A stretch of DNA of 64,000 nt from Erythroxylum novogranatense (GCA_029891385.1 CM057228.1:35529023-35593022); one strand, 5' to 3'. Numbered from the stretch's first letter, positions 11,774-23,743 are shown. Notes: generated by a model from the sequence alone, not told the origin. Numbers and translations: made by a program.

Positions 11774-14700
11774 TGTTGGGACCCGATCCGGAGACAGATC
11801 CCAATCGAAAAACGTAAGCGAAAGAAGCAGAGAACAAAACGAAACCCGAAACAAAAGCAGAATCGAATGCGAAAGACAAGGAAATTGAATCAAATAAGAA
11901 TGTAATCGAAAAAATTCGAATCGAAATCAAAAATGAAAACGTAAAATATCATAAGCGAATCAGAATCGGAGAGTAAAAATGAAATAGAAAATAAAACAAA
12001 CAAAGGTGGAACAAAAAACTGAATCCGACATCCGAACACAAAACTATCTTAGAAGCTTATCGCGTTGGAAACCAAGACTAAACCTATCCGAAACCGGTAT
12101 AAATTTTTTTTTCATTCATTCTTTCATTTTTATTCCTTTCATCTTTTATTCCATCTCTTTAATTTCCTACTTTTGGAAATTCTTCCTCATGCAAAACTCA
12201 ATACATTCATATATATCCCAAAACTCATTTTTATACCAATTCTTATATTTTTCTATCTTTTCCATACAACCAATTTTATCAAGAATTGGGCAGCATAATA
12301 ACTGCATTTTAACTAACCCAAACCTGCAAAGGGTTTAAAACACACTTCTATATTTCTCAAACAATAACCAGTATCATCGGACACCCCGTCTGGAATCCAA
12401 AACACATTCAACCACAGTATCCAATAATCAAATACACATTCATATCTCAATTCAATATCCAAATCCCATTCACATTCATTCTTATATCAATTCATACTCA
12501 TATACAATATACAAATTCTTAATACAATCTAAACATCACTCAATCATTCATAAATTACACAATTCCAGAAATCAAATAAATCATAATCAAATTCAGAAGT
12601 TCATTTACATTCCGAAATGAATACACTACCACTTTAATGGCTTTCTAAGCCATATCCAAATGCCAAAGCCACAAATCCAAAATTTCTCAAAAGACAAACA
12701 TAAACAAAATCGAACGGGTGCTTTGACTTCCTTTCATCCGATCTCCTGCTCGAATACCTAGAGATGAGGATGAAAGGGGGGGTGAGCTAATAGCTCGTGG
12801 ATAATATGTTTATAAATCAAAAAATAAGCAAAAAGTATTTTCAAGCAGTTCGCCATTTATAAACGTTTCACATTCGAATATTTATCAAAAACTCATTTTT
12901 AAACTTTTCAAATCTATCACAATCAATTTCACAAATTTCATGATTGAAAGGTCACTTTCGCAGTTCTAAAATTTCTAAAATTTTCACATTTCATAAACAA
13001 ATTCAAAAAATGAAAATGCATCACAACATACACAAACCAAAAACACATAACACATCAAAATGGTTTGGGTCAGTTCAAAACGGAACGTACTGCACATTCC
13101 CGCATAGCGATCCTGTGCAGCCGTAAACGGAACGTACTACACCTTTCTACATAGCGGTTCGGTATAGCCGTGACTTATGGGAGTCCAAAATCGGAACTCC
13201 AGTGCCACTAGTGGGAAGGCAGGAGAAGCCTTTTAAAAATAGACAAGTGCGCACTTGTCCCACTTATTGGACCTGACCAAACCCACATAACACATCAATT
13301 GAAACCGAAAAATTCGGATTGCCCGTAGGCACATTTTGAAATCTTGATTTTTCATATAGTGTCATGCTCGACACAAACACATTCACAATTCACATAATTT
13401 CATATTGCAATTTACACGAAATCTCATTTCATCACAAATAATGCATCAATTTCTTTAAATCATAAATCAAACACACAATGCACATTTTTCATCCAAAATT
13501 TCATGTAGAAAATTTCATCTTTTATTCGAAACAATAAAATCCATCAATTATTTCAATTTAATAAATCATAGGAATATCATCAAATTATTGAATAATTTGA
13601 AAACAAGGAATTTCATAAATCTTGCAATTTCTTAAAATCATTCCTAAAGTAAGGAATTTAGTCCTTCGAAAATCATAATTTTTTTAAACATTATCATAAC
13701 ATAATTTGTAAAAGTTTTGCTTCTTGATTTTTCAAAAATACGTACTTAGCTTCAAATTCAATAAATAAACATACTACCCACCTCGAATCGATGCTAGATG
13801 CTTGTCCCAATCATCAATTCGTGCATTTCTTCTTTTCTTCTTCCAATTTAAAATTACCTAAACCAATTCACCCAAATTCAACATCATAAATAACATAATC
13901 CTCAAAATTGATTTCATAATTCACAAACCCATACTAATTTCAAGATATCTAAATCAAAAACTTCTAAAATCCCCAAATCACAAAAATTGAGTATAACCCT
14001 AATTAATTAATCATCCAAAATTGAACCAATAAACTAAGTAATCACCAAAATTGAGCTTAAATATCACAAACCCATGATATTCTTAAGCTTTCTAAACCAA
14101 AAACTCAATAAAATTACAAAGGTCACAAATTGCCTCTTACCTTATTTCTTCTTCATTTTCGAAATTTATTGGCCTGGAAGGAAGCTCTTGAGCTCTTCCA
14201 CTTTTTTCCTCTAGAATCAACACGAAAATCACTCTTGAAAACCCACAAAATCTGAAGCCCTAACTCTCTCTCTCTCTTTTCTTTTTCCTTTCTCCCATCC
14301 ATAGGCTTCACTTCTTCTCTTCTCTTCTTATTCTTTCTTTTCCCCTTCTAAAATCGTGTTTCTCCTCTTCATAGTCGAAGGCCCACTCTTCTTATGTCTA
14401 AAGGTATAATTAATGAAGGAGGATTGACCATTTTACCCTTACATACAAGCCTTTTAACCTAATAACTTAAGTATCCTTCCAATTTTGCCCCTAACTTTAT
14501 TTTCATTCATGCTTACTTTAGGACATTTTTCTCACCATCAAATTGAAGGAAATTTTTCAAAACTTCCTTCTAGAGAAATGTTCCTCATTGTCTTAATTTC
14601 ATAACGCCACTAAAAGTATTTAATTTGGAGCACTACATCAAAAGTTATGCTCCAAACATTTCGAGTATGTCCTATGCTACAATATTTTCCAGCACTTTAT

Positions 14701-15353
14701 TTCCCATCCAAAAATTGACATCCTTAAACACTAAATTGAAACTTAAGTTCTTCTGAATATTTGTAGCTCTATTTCTCTAGTTTAATCCACATTAACAGTC
14801 ACCTCATTTGGATTACTAGAGCAAACGTTATGGCCAAAATACTTTCAGATTTTTCTAATACAAGACTAAACACTAATCCGAAATTCAATTCAGAAATTGA
14901 AAGTCTTAGGGGCTAAATTGAAATTTAATTCCTTCATATTATTTGTAGCCCCATGTCTCAATTTTATTTTGCCTCAAGAATCACTTCAATCGGATCTCCA
15001 TAGATCCCAAATTTCGCAAAAGATTGAACCATGTTCAGAAACTTTCCTAACTCACTTTGATTGAATCAATCACCCTCAATTTAATCTCATAAAAATATAA
15101 ATTTCTCCTGAGAATGTAGATAATTGTCTTAGGAATCCAACGCTTCGAATACCAAGTCAATAAGATGTCGGACGGAAAAGTTATAAGCAAAAGATTAAAG
15201 AGGGGTCATATTTCCTATAATATGGAAATAATAGTTAAATAAATAAAAAATAAAAATTAATTAATAATAAAACTTTGATCTCGCGAGGGCGAATTGCTCC
15301 TGCAAAATTTTTCTTTTTTTTTCTTTTTTTTTCTTTTTGTAAATATATATATA

Positions 15354-15387
<34 letters not shown>

Positions 15388-16574
15388 GAATTTTTCTAAA
15401 ATTATATCTTTTGCTTCTGAAATTCAAATTTGACAAATTTAGTATCAATCGAAAGCTCAAATGAAGTTCTACAACTTCCATGAAGAACTCGAAAACTAAT
15501 TCCGTCTCTAAAGGGGTCAAATTTCTAATCAAATATTCTGCCCAAATAATAAATCTCTAAACAATAACTCAATTTTGAAAATTTCTATCTTTCAACTCCA
15601 AAGTCTAAACATATCATACTTTATATCAATGTAAAGATCAGAAAGTCACCTACAACTTTCATGAAGGACAGAAAAATCAAATTGACCTCTAAGGAAGTTA
15701 ATTTTCTAATCAAACATTCTGTCCTCTAATAATTATGCTAAAACAATAACAGAAACTTGTAAAAATCATAACTTATTATTCCGTGATCCAAAAATTTTAA
15801 ACTTTATATCACAATAAAGATCAAATCAAAATCTTCAACTTTTATGAAGAATTTAAGGGCTAATTCAACCTCTAACTAGGTCAATTGCTCAGTCAAATAT
15901 TCAGCCATAACCTAGGTTAACCTATAACTCATCCAAACTTCCAAATTTCATATCTCCCAATTCTCTCATCCACTAATTTCATAATATACATCATTGTAAA
16001 GCTTGGAAAATCTTCTATGACTTTTATGAAGACCACTTAACTCAATTCAAACCACTTCAGTACATAATTTGTCTCAAAGCACAGCATACACAATCCTACA
16101 CTTAAGAACATTTACAAAAGCAAAGTCAAATAACCTTAACTTTGACTGATCATAACTTTTACTCTCGATATAAAAAAAACATCAAACTTTATGGCGACAG
16201 AAAGCTTTCCACATAATCTACAAGTTTCATGTAGATCATTTTCTTAAATTTTGCCTAAATCAAAAAGTCAACTTTCAAGTCAAACTTTCTATCACTATTT
16301 ATCCCCAAAAGTCAAACTTTCTTAATTCTTTAAATTCTCACATTTTTTCTCTTTATTTCTTTACTTTCAACTTCCATTTCAATCCACTAATTCACGTTAA
16401 CTTTCATAACCATACAAATCTATTCAAATCCCAAAATTATCAAAATCAATCAATTCTTTTTCTCATCACTTTCCTTTAAGTATAAATACATCTATACCAT
16501 AACATATACACAAAAACACTCATTTATTTTCAATTATTATTTCTAAATTTCTACTTAAAAATCGAGGTCTAACA
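11774..16574 (-). repeat. Family A LTR2 (complete, about 4.8 kb)
   Basis: It starts TGTTGGGACCCG after the primer-binding site and ends CGAGGTCTAACA at 16574, where chromovirus RT sequence begins. The termini are the usual TG...CA with a short inverted repeat. At 4801 bp it is almost ten times longer than its own interior. It carries two copies of the hairpin block at 13081-13170, a CT-rich tract near 14265-14300, a (TA)n tract near 15357-15383 and a short GC-richer patch (about 15280-15303) at the place where related LTR F has a long GC-rich insert. ORFs at 12006, 12065, 12944 and 15257 are low-complexity artefacts. Confidence 0.85.
13090..13167. other. Two tandem copies of the conserved LTR hairpin
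   Basis: The first copy has arms CTGCACA (13090-13096) and TGTGCAG (13114-13120). The second has CTACACC (13137-13143) and GGTATAG (13161-13167). Both loops are 17 nt and include the motif CATAGCG. The units are tandem, about 47 bp apart, each followed by GCCGT. Confidence 0.6.
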
Positions 16575-17640
16575 AGTTGCAAGGGACAAGGGTATTTTCT
16601 AAGATAGATTTGAGATTAGGTTCTTATCAATTGAGGATAAAGAAGTCCGATGTGTCAAAGACTGCTTTTAGAACTCGATATGATCACTTTGAGTTCTTGA
16701 TCCTGCCTTTGGGTTAACGAATGCACCTGCAGCTTTCATGGACTTGATGAATCAGGTCTTTAAGTCCTTCTTAGACCAATTTATTATTGACTTTATTGAT
16801 GATATATTGGTTTATTCTAAGAGTGACAAAGAGCATGAGGAACATTTGAGGGTTGCCTTGGAGACATTGAGGAAGAATGAGTTGTATGCCAAATTTGACA
16901 AATGTGAATTTTGGCTAAAAGATGTGACATTTCTTAGACATGTCATTTCAGACCAAGGAGTACATGTGGATCCGAGGAAGATAGAAGCGGTTGTGAAATG
17001 GGAAGCACCTAAGAATGTAGCTAAAGTGAGAAGTTTCTTGAAATTGGTCGGGTGTTATAGATGGTTTATGGAGGGCTTTTCCATAATAGCAGCTCCACTT
17101 TTCAAATTGACAAGAAATAATCAAAAATTTGTATGGATAGAGGAGTGCCAGAACAATTTTGAGGAATTGAAGAACAGATTTACAACTGCACCGGTTTTGA
17201 CTTTGCCTTTGGGTAGTGATGGATATATAGTGTACAGTGATGCTTCAAGGAAAGGATTGGGTTGTGTGTTGATGCAAGGTGATAAAGTGAATGCTTACGC
17301 TTCTAGGCAATTAAAACCCTATGAGATGAATTATTTTATGCATGATTTGGAGTTAGCTGCCATAATTTTTGCGTTGAAGGTATAGAGACACTACTTATAT
17401 AGAGTCACTACCAGGGTGTTTACAGACCACATGAGTCTTAAGTATCTGATGAGCCAAAAGGAGTTGAATTTGAGACAAAGAAGGAGGTTAGAGCTGTTGA
17501 AAGATTATGATTTGATAATTGACTACCACCCGGAGAAAACTAATGTAATAACGGATGCATTGAGTAGGAAGTCCAATATGGCACATGTGGAGACAGTATG
17601 TATATCTTCCTTTGTTGAAGGAATTAGCCAAACTTAAGGT
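16575..17640 (+). pseudogene. Element B (Tekay-type chromovirus) reverse transcriptase and RNase H, decayed
   Basis: The reading starts abruptly inside RT at [14 protein letters not shown], because the family A array interrupts the gene. RT motifs follow: [10 protein letters not shown] after a one-base deletion near 16708, then the catalytic [10 protein letters not shown] (about 16788-16820). RNase H begins near 17230 ([10 protein letters not shown]), continues through [10 protein letters not shown] (17419) and ends with the DALSRKSN connection. A TAG at 17383-17385 replaces the Trp usual in 'KVWRHYLYG'. Around 17590-17630 the frame shifts by one. Non-functional. The encoded enzyme would copy element RNA into DNA in virus-like particles. 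Confidence 0.9.
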
Positions 17641-19159
17641 GACATTGAGGCAAGTCGAGTCTAATTGTGTATTGGCTAACTTTAGAGTGAGGCCATTATT
17701 AAATAAGAAGAATAAGGAATTGCAGGAACAAGATGAGTATTTGAGCAGGCTCCGAGAAGAGATTAAAAATGGTAAACCTTTTAAAATAGAGATCAGAGAA
17801 GGTGGACTGATGGTGGTAGGTAACAGATTGTGTATTCTTGACTTATTGGAGTTAAAAGAAGAGATTCTAGATGAGGCACACAATGCGTCTTATGCAATGC
17901 ACCCAGGAAGTATGAGAATGTATAGAAATTTGAAAGAACAATTTTGGTGGAAAGGAATGAAGAAAGATGCTACGAAATATGCTAAAAAATGTTTAGTGTG
18001 CCAGCAAGTTAAAACTGAACACTAGGCCCCTTCAGGTAAGCTAAAATCTCTGCCGATTCTGAAATAGAAATGGGAAAAGAATATGATGGATTTCTTGATG
18101 GAATTGCCAAGGACTAGCAGGAAGCATGATGCAATATGGGTAATTGTGGATAGGTTAACCAATTCTGCACATTTCTTGCCAATTAAACAGACGGATTCTT
18201 TGAATGTTTTGGTCAGGAAATATGTGGATGAAATAATCCAACTTCATGGGATTCCAAGCTCTATAGTTTCAGATAGAGACTCCAGATTCACCTCTAGATT
18301 TTGGGAAAGCTTACAGGAGGTTTTGGGAACCAAGTTGCACTTTAGTACAACTTTCCATCCACAAACTGATGGTCAATCAGAAAGGACAATATGGACATTG
18401 GAGGCAATGTTAAGAGCTTGTGTTATGGACTTCAAAGGTTCATAGGATGATCATTTATCTTTAATCGAGTTTGTTTATAATAATTCTTATAACTTAGGAA
18501 TTCAAATGACACCTTATGAAGCTTTGTATGGTAAGAGGTGGAAAACTCCTATTTGTTGAGATGAGGAAGGTGAAAAAAGACTTGTAGGACTTAAGTTGAC
18601 ACAAGTCACAGTTGATAAGATTAAATTAGTGAAGTAGAGACTTAAAGCAGCTCAAGACAGAATGAAGAGCTATACGGATGCATATAGAAAGGAGATGGAA
18701 TTTAAAGTTGGAGACAAAGTGTTTCTTAGAGTTTCTCTATGGAAAGGAGTTTTGAGGTTTGGTAAGAAGGGCAAGCTTAGTCTAAGATACATAGGCTCAT
18801 ATGAGATCATTGAGAAGATTAGGCCTTTAGCCTATAAGTTAGTTTTGTCACTGGAGTTGTCTAAGATTCATAATATTTTCCATGTATCGATGTTGGGGAA
18901 GTATCGGTCTGATCCTTCATATATATTTTAACATTCAGAAGTTCAGTTAAGAGGAGATTTGATTTATGAAGAATAACCAATAGAGATCGTAGATTCAAAG
19001 GAAAAAGTTTTGAGAAACAAGACTGTGAAGCTGGTTAAAGTTCTGTAAAAGAACCATTCTACAGAAGGGGCCACACGGGAACCCTTGGAGGCCATGAGGG
19101 AGAAGTATCCACACCTCTTCAATGTCTCAGGTAAGAATTTCGAGGTCGAAATTCTTTAA
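17585..19159 (+). pseudogene. Element B integrase with chromodomain-like C-terminus, decayed
   Basis: One frame runs from 17585 to a natural stop at 19157-19159. A zinc-binding region is seen (His of HNASYAMHPG, then CLVCQQVK, about 17880-18020). The DDE core shows [21 protein letters not shown] and [11 protein letters not shown]. The tail has the GPF/MLGKY region (18890) and a PIEIVDSKEKVLRNK motif typical of Tekay chromovirus tails, which target insertion through chromatin. In-frame stops at 18023, 18065, 18443, 18557, 18635, 18929, 18974 and 19046 break it. Most lie where the family has Trp or Gln. It ends 10 bp before the LTR. Confidence 0.88.
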
Positions 19160-19169
19160 GGGTGAGAGT
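19158..19169 (+). other. Element B polypurine tract
   Basis: The purine run AAGGGTGAGAGT lies between the end of pol (AATTTCGAGGTCGAAATTC) and the LTR start TGTTAGACCC. This is the plus-strand primer of the element and fixes its plus orientation. Confidence 0.75.
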
Positions 19170-21899
19170 TGTTAGACCCTAAAAAAATTTTCTTTAATTT
19201 AATCATGATTTGAAATAGTTTTAAGGTTTAGATAGATCAAATTTTTGGAGTTATAATTTTGTCAAGGTTAGTAGGATTTATTGAATGGGTAAGTGGAATT
19301 AAAGTGTTAATGTCATAAGGATGTTCAAGAGCATTTTTGGGAGATCATTTAAGCATAAAAGAACATAAATTTATAATGAAGGGTAAGATGTACTTTTTGG
19401 GCTCATTAAGGGTACAAATGAAAAAAAAAAGAATACGTTGTCTTGCTTATAAGAGGAGAAAAACGTGAATTGAAGAGGGAGGAGAGTGAAAAACAAAAAT
19501 TGGCGAGAAGAAGAGAGGTTTCAGTGAGAAAGAAAGGAAGAGAAATCACATTTGTTAAGGTAGGTTAACCATCTTTTCTTCTTGCTTTATTAAAGATATG
19601 GGTTGTATTAAGGATGAAGGAGTTAGAGAGAAAAAAGTTTTGTGTAGGAAGAAGATGGATAAGGAGAACCCAATTGATTTTAGGGTTTCTAAACTAGATC
19701 TTAGGTTTTCTAACCTAGATAGACTATGGGTAGGTTAGATATGAGTTTAATATGTGTTTATTACAATTTTGTGATTTTTTGAAGTTTATGAATTTTTATT
19801 GGAATGTTGTGTTGAATGGAACCTTGGTTATTTTAAGAAACCAAAGAAATCCTACCCAAGTGCAAGGGAAAAGGCAAGCTTGAGTTAGATTTTGCAAGCT
19901 AATTAAGTGGGTAATTTATTTATAACTATTGTGTGATTATGCAAATTCTTACTTATATGTGTGAATGTTGATTGCTTGAAATTGAATTGTTCTGATTTGA
20001 TGGGAAATGCATGATGCATTGTGATTATGTTATACCGTGAAAGAGGTTATAACATTTTGAATTAAATGAAAGGAAGGAAAAAGAATCAAAGTATGTGCAT
20101 ATAATAAAATGAATATGTGTTTTTGTTTAGGCGAGAGAGGAACCATTTCGTTCGTCACGTGCACATAGACAAGATCCTTCTCCCGACTACCTGCTTGTGG
20201 CATATGAGCTCCGAAAATGGACTCATTTTGTTCATGGTGAAAATTTTGGTTTCTCCATTTCGTGCCCATGGAACCCCTCCAGCCATTTGCTTGTGCATTG
20301 CATCTTTGAATTGTTAAGTATGATGCATTTGAATGATTTGCTTAAGGGATAAAGTCTATGTTATGTGTTATGTATTAACTGCTTAATTATGAGTTTTGAG
20401 CTAAATTGATGAATGATTGAATTGTTAGATATATAAATACATATTCTTGAATTTGTAGTAATTGTCAATGGTTATAAATATATTAACCACTAAACTGTGT
20501 AGCTCACCCCACTATTCCCTCCTCAGGTACAAAATGAGAAGGTTAGCAATCCTTGCAAGGTATTGGAAACTCCAAGATATTAGAAACTTTTGTAACTAAG
20601 TTAGATCGATCACTCTTGTATAGCTTCACAAACATGTTAAACATTGAGCATCCTATATATGTTGTATTTTGTGCTAAGCCCTTGTTTATAATGTTATTAT
20701 GTAATTAAAGTTATGTATGGGCTTCTGTTAATTTGGCAAATGAGTTTAGAACAGAAAAATTCCCCAGATGTATGTGTATGTTTCTTTTGTAATTGTACAT
20801 TTCATGATTTAAGTCTTTCATAGGTGTAAAATTATGTACCGATTTTAGGGGACAATTGGACTAATTTAGGCTAAATTAGTCAAAGTTGTCTTCTGAAAAG
20901 CTGTAGCTTATCTTTCTAGCTTTCCAACGGTATAAAGTATGAAATTTTTGGATATCGGAGTCAAAAGTTATGGTCCTTATAAGTGGAGATGCTCAGGAGT
21001 ATAGGACGTATCGTTTGGTGATGACGTATTGTCTGGTGATGACATGTCGTCTAGTGAGGACGCATCATTTGGTGAGGACGCTTCGTCTAGTGAGGACGCT
21101 TTGTCTGGGGAGGACGCTTCGTCTGGTGAGGACGCTTCGTCCACTTTGTTTGGAGAGGGCACTTCATCTAGTGAGGGCACTTCATTTGGTGAGGACACTT
21201 CGTCTGAGGAGGGCGCTTCGTCTGGTGAGGACGTGTCGTCTAGTGACGTCATATCGTCTGATGCACTGTTCATTTGATCCATTCATCTAATCCCATTTTT
21301 GACCCTCTAGATGATAGAATTTTCCTTCGAGGTCTCAGGAAAGTTGTAGATCTGGAAGTGCTCTTCAAAACCATTCAAAGAAAACCTTAATCTGAAATCT
21401 ATAGTAAAAGTTATGCCAATTTTTCTAAGATAGGTATAACGTGATTGAGGACATGAGCATGGTTGATTCTTTTGGCCATAACTTCATAACTCGACCTCCA
21501 AATTAAGCGATTCTTGAAGCAATAGATTCTCGACACATTTTACTATCTCTCAATAAAATTTGTAGCTTTTGGAGACGATTTGAAAGAGATTTATGGAAGG
21601 AAGATGAGGGATCGATTGGAGGGGCATAACTAAGTTATGAATCCACCTTAGATTTTTTAGTATATCTTGAGCTATAGAGCTCCGAATGAGAAGTTTCTTG
21701 TTTCAAAATAAACTAGAGGCATAGAGCGAAAATTGGCTTGAAGAAGTCAAATTGTGATGTTGGTGATGGGCTACTGTGGGCAAGTCACCCTTGTGAGATG
21801 ACGACAAAGTGAGGGTTCATTGGAATAACACTACAAGGAAATCCGCTCACGCTTTTCGACTTCGAAACAATAGTTGGGCTTTGAAAACAGGGCCTAACA
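19170..21899 (+). repeat. Element B LTR (2.73 kb)
   Basis: It begins TGTTAGACCC next to the PPT and ends GGGCCTAACA at 21899, a short terminal inverted repeat. The block near 20110-20300 is, in reverse, related to the hairpin region of family C LTRs ('gtcacgtgcac...cttctcccgac'), and 'tagctcaccccac' near 20500 recurs in reverse in families A and C. The LTR therefore belongs to the same broad chromovirus group. An 18-bp tandem array occupies 21003-21262. ORFs at 20030, 20117 and 20970-21290 are inside the LTR and are not genes. Confidence 0.8.
21003..21262 (+). repeat. 18-bp minisatellite within element B LTR
   Basis: About 14 diverged copies of GGTGAGGACGCTTCGTCT, one partly disrupted near 21138-21160. 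Because the period is a multiple of three and the unit lacks stops, several overlapping ORFs on both strands stay open (for example 20970-21290 plus and 20977-21282 minus). These are artefacts of the repeat. The array lies beside the phrase 'gaccctctagatgatagaattt', whose reverse complement flanks the repeat cassette of family C. Confidence 0.85.
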
Positions 21900-22060
21900 T
21901 CTTATGGTATCAGAGAGAGAGAGTTAGACTCTAGAAATATGGGTTAATGAAGATCACATCTTTTGACTTCGAATGTTGGGCTTTGAAAACGGAGTCCAGC
22001 ATTGTTGGTATCAGAGCGATTATTGGGCTCCGAAAATGGAGTCCAATACTTAGAGTTCAA
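21900..22060 (+). other. Duplicated LTR-end and primer-binding segment after element B LTR
   Basis: TGGTATCAGAG occurs at 21905-21915, five bases past the LTR end, and again at 22006-22017. Each is preceded by a version of 'ttgggctttgaaaac'. A third partial copy ('attgggctccgaaaatgg') starts near 22021. A primer-binding site right of an LTR that has a PPT at its left means the LTR is shared by two internal regions, as in a tandem element, with a later local duplication. Confidence 0.65.
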
Positions 22061-23743
22061 CATACCTAGGTACTAAACAATCTAGTTCCTACACATAGAA
22101 AACAAATCTAATGACAAATATTCAGAAGAATAAATAGAAGTAAAAGAATTCATATTCTAAATCTCCCTTTTATCTCCAATTAATCTTTTTTGCAATTTAG
22201 ATTGAAGAATGCTCTCTAGATCTTGTGAAATAATCTTTGTGTTTTCCTCGTCCTCTATTCAGAACTGCCTCTTCTCTATGTTTCTTACAACTTAAAAATA
22301 CTTATATTCTACCTCCTTCCTTTTTAGCCTTCAATAATATCCTTTTATAGTAAAAACTATGATTTTTAGGATATACATGGTCATTTATACGATCTTGTAG
22401 TTGATCGTGTGTCTCCAAAAATACCTTAAATTATGATTTTATATGGTCATAGAGATTTACATAAACAACAAACAATGTCATGTATGTCAATATACATGGG
22501 CGTGTAACTCCACATAAGCTCCACACATTTACAGAGACTTACACGATCGCTATACACAATTGTGTAGATCAAAAGTCACTCTAATTCTTCCATTTCAAAC
22601 CATAATTTCACCCGAATACATCTCCTCTTAGTCTATGAAAGCAATTATCACCCACAAACACACTTGAAGCAAAAATAAATACCAAAAAATACTATCAAAC
22701 CATCAAATAAAAAGTAAAACACATTAAATATGGGTATATAACCAATGTTATAAATACCGTACCGGACTTGGTACCGGATTGGATTCTGGTATGATACTGT
22801 ATCGGTACTGGTTAATATTGGGTGTCATTTCGGATAATTTTTTAAATTTATAAAATAGTTCCTGATTTTTTTAAAAAATTACAAAATAGTTCATTCTCAT
22901 ATTGTAAAGTTGTAGATTATTTAATTTAGTTTTTATATCTTATCCATTTTAGTTTATATATATCTTTATTATATTCTAATTATTTCTATATATAATAATT
23001 ATCTATATATAATATATATCTATATATAATAATTATCTATATATAATAATTTATTGCAAAATAATGAAAATAATTCAAAATTTTGATAAATTTTTAGAAT
23101 TGTTTTTTTCACATTTCATTTCATTTTGCATTTAATTAGACATAATCACAATTTTAATTTAATATATAAAATTAATTAAATAATTATTAATAAATATAAT
23201 TAAACTTAAAATATATGTTTAAAATATATAAATTTTAAATAAATTTTGATTTAATAATTAAAATATATATAAATAAATATTAGTTTATAAATAATAATTT
23301 TAAATTATTTATTTTAAAAATAAAATATTTTTATTAATATTTTCTAATAAATATTATATAAAATATTAAAATAAAATAATTTATTAGTAATAAAAATAAA
23401 ATAATTTATTTTTAAGTTTTATTTAATTTATAATTATTATTAGTAATAAAATATTTATTATTATTTTAAAACTTTGAAGAATAGGGGGTAGGAGAGAGGA
23501 AAATTTTAAAATTTTTTGAAAATTTCAAAATTTTTGCAAAACATTCTCCCACTTTTTTAAAATTTTCGGTACTGATCGATATTTGGCCAGTATTTTGAAT
23601 ATCAATCGGTACAGCCGAAATGGATCGGTACCGACTAGTATTTAAATCCGGTACTAAAACTTAAAATTTGGTATTGATTTTGGGTCGGTACAGTACGGAA
23701 CTCACAAAAGTGTATATAACTATAGTTAATTAGTCATTTATCA
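22061..23743 (-). repeat. Element D 3' LTR (Athila/Tat type), interrupted by a DNA-transposon candidate
   Basis: 22331-22742 plus 23721-23743 match the fragment at 36430-36847. The right end TTTATCA at 23743 is followed by a C-rich tract that reads on the minus strand as AGTGTGGGG, preceded by GAGGACAAGCAAAAGGTTA, the usual Athila/Tat 3' end. The left limit is uncertain: the LTR probably starts near 22060-22080, but no clear TG terminus was found there. Confidence 0.7.
22743..23711. mobile_element. 969-bp AT-rich insertion with 9-bp target duplication, Mutator-like candidate
   Basis: The 9-mer GTATATAAC flanks the segment at 22734-22742 and 23712-23720, and the related LTR fragment at 36815-36830 lacks the insert. 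The ends share only a weak inverted repeat centred on CCGTAC (left ACCGTACCGG, right complement TTCCGTACTG). Both ends carry repeated CGGTACCG-like words while the middle is over 80% A+T. A 9-bp duplication fits Mutator-like elements. No transposase is present, so it would be non-autonomous. Confidence 0.65.

Noticed and set aside
21003..21262. Resemblance to a CRISPR-like repeat array
   Set aside because: Units are contiguous without spacers, diverged, and lie in a plant LTR.
20970..21290. Overlapping ORFs of 82-106 codons on both strands
   Set aside because: They are kept open by the 18-bp repeat in the LTR; no start context, domain or conservation supports a gene.
22743..23711. Helitron or hAT identity for the AT-rich insertion
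   Set aside because: A Helitron would leave no duplication and hAT elements leave 8 bp; the observed duplication is 9 bp.
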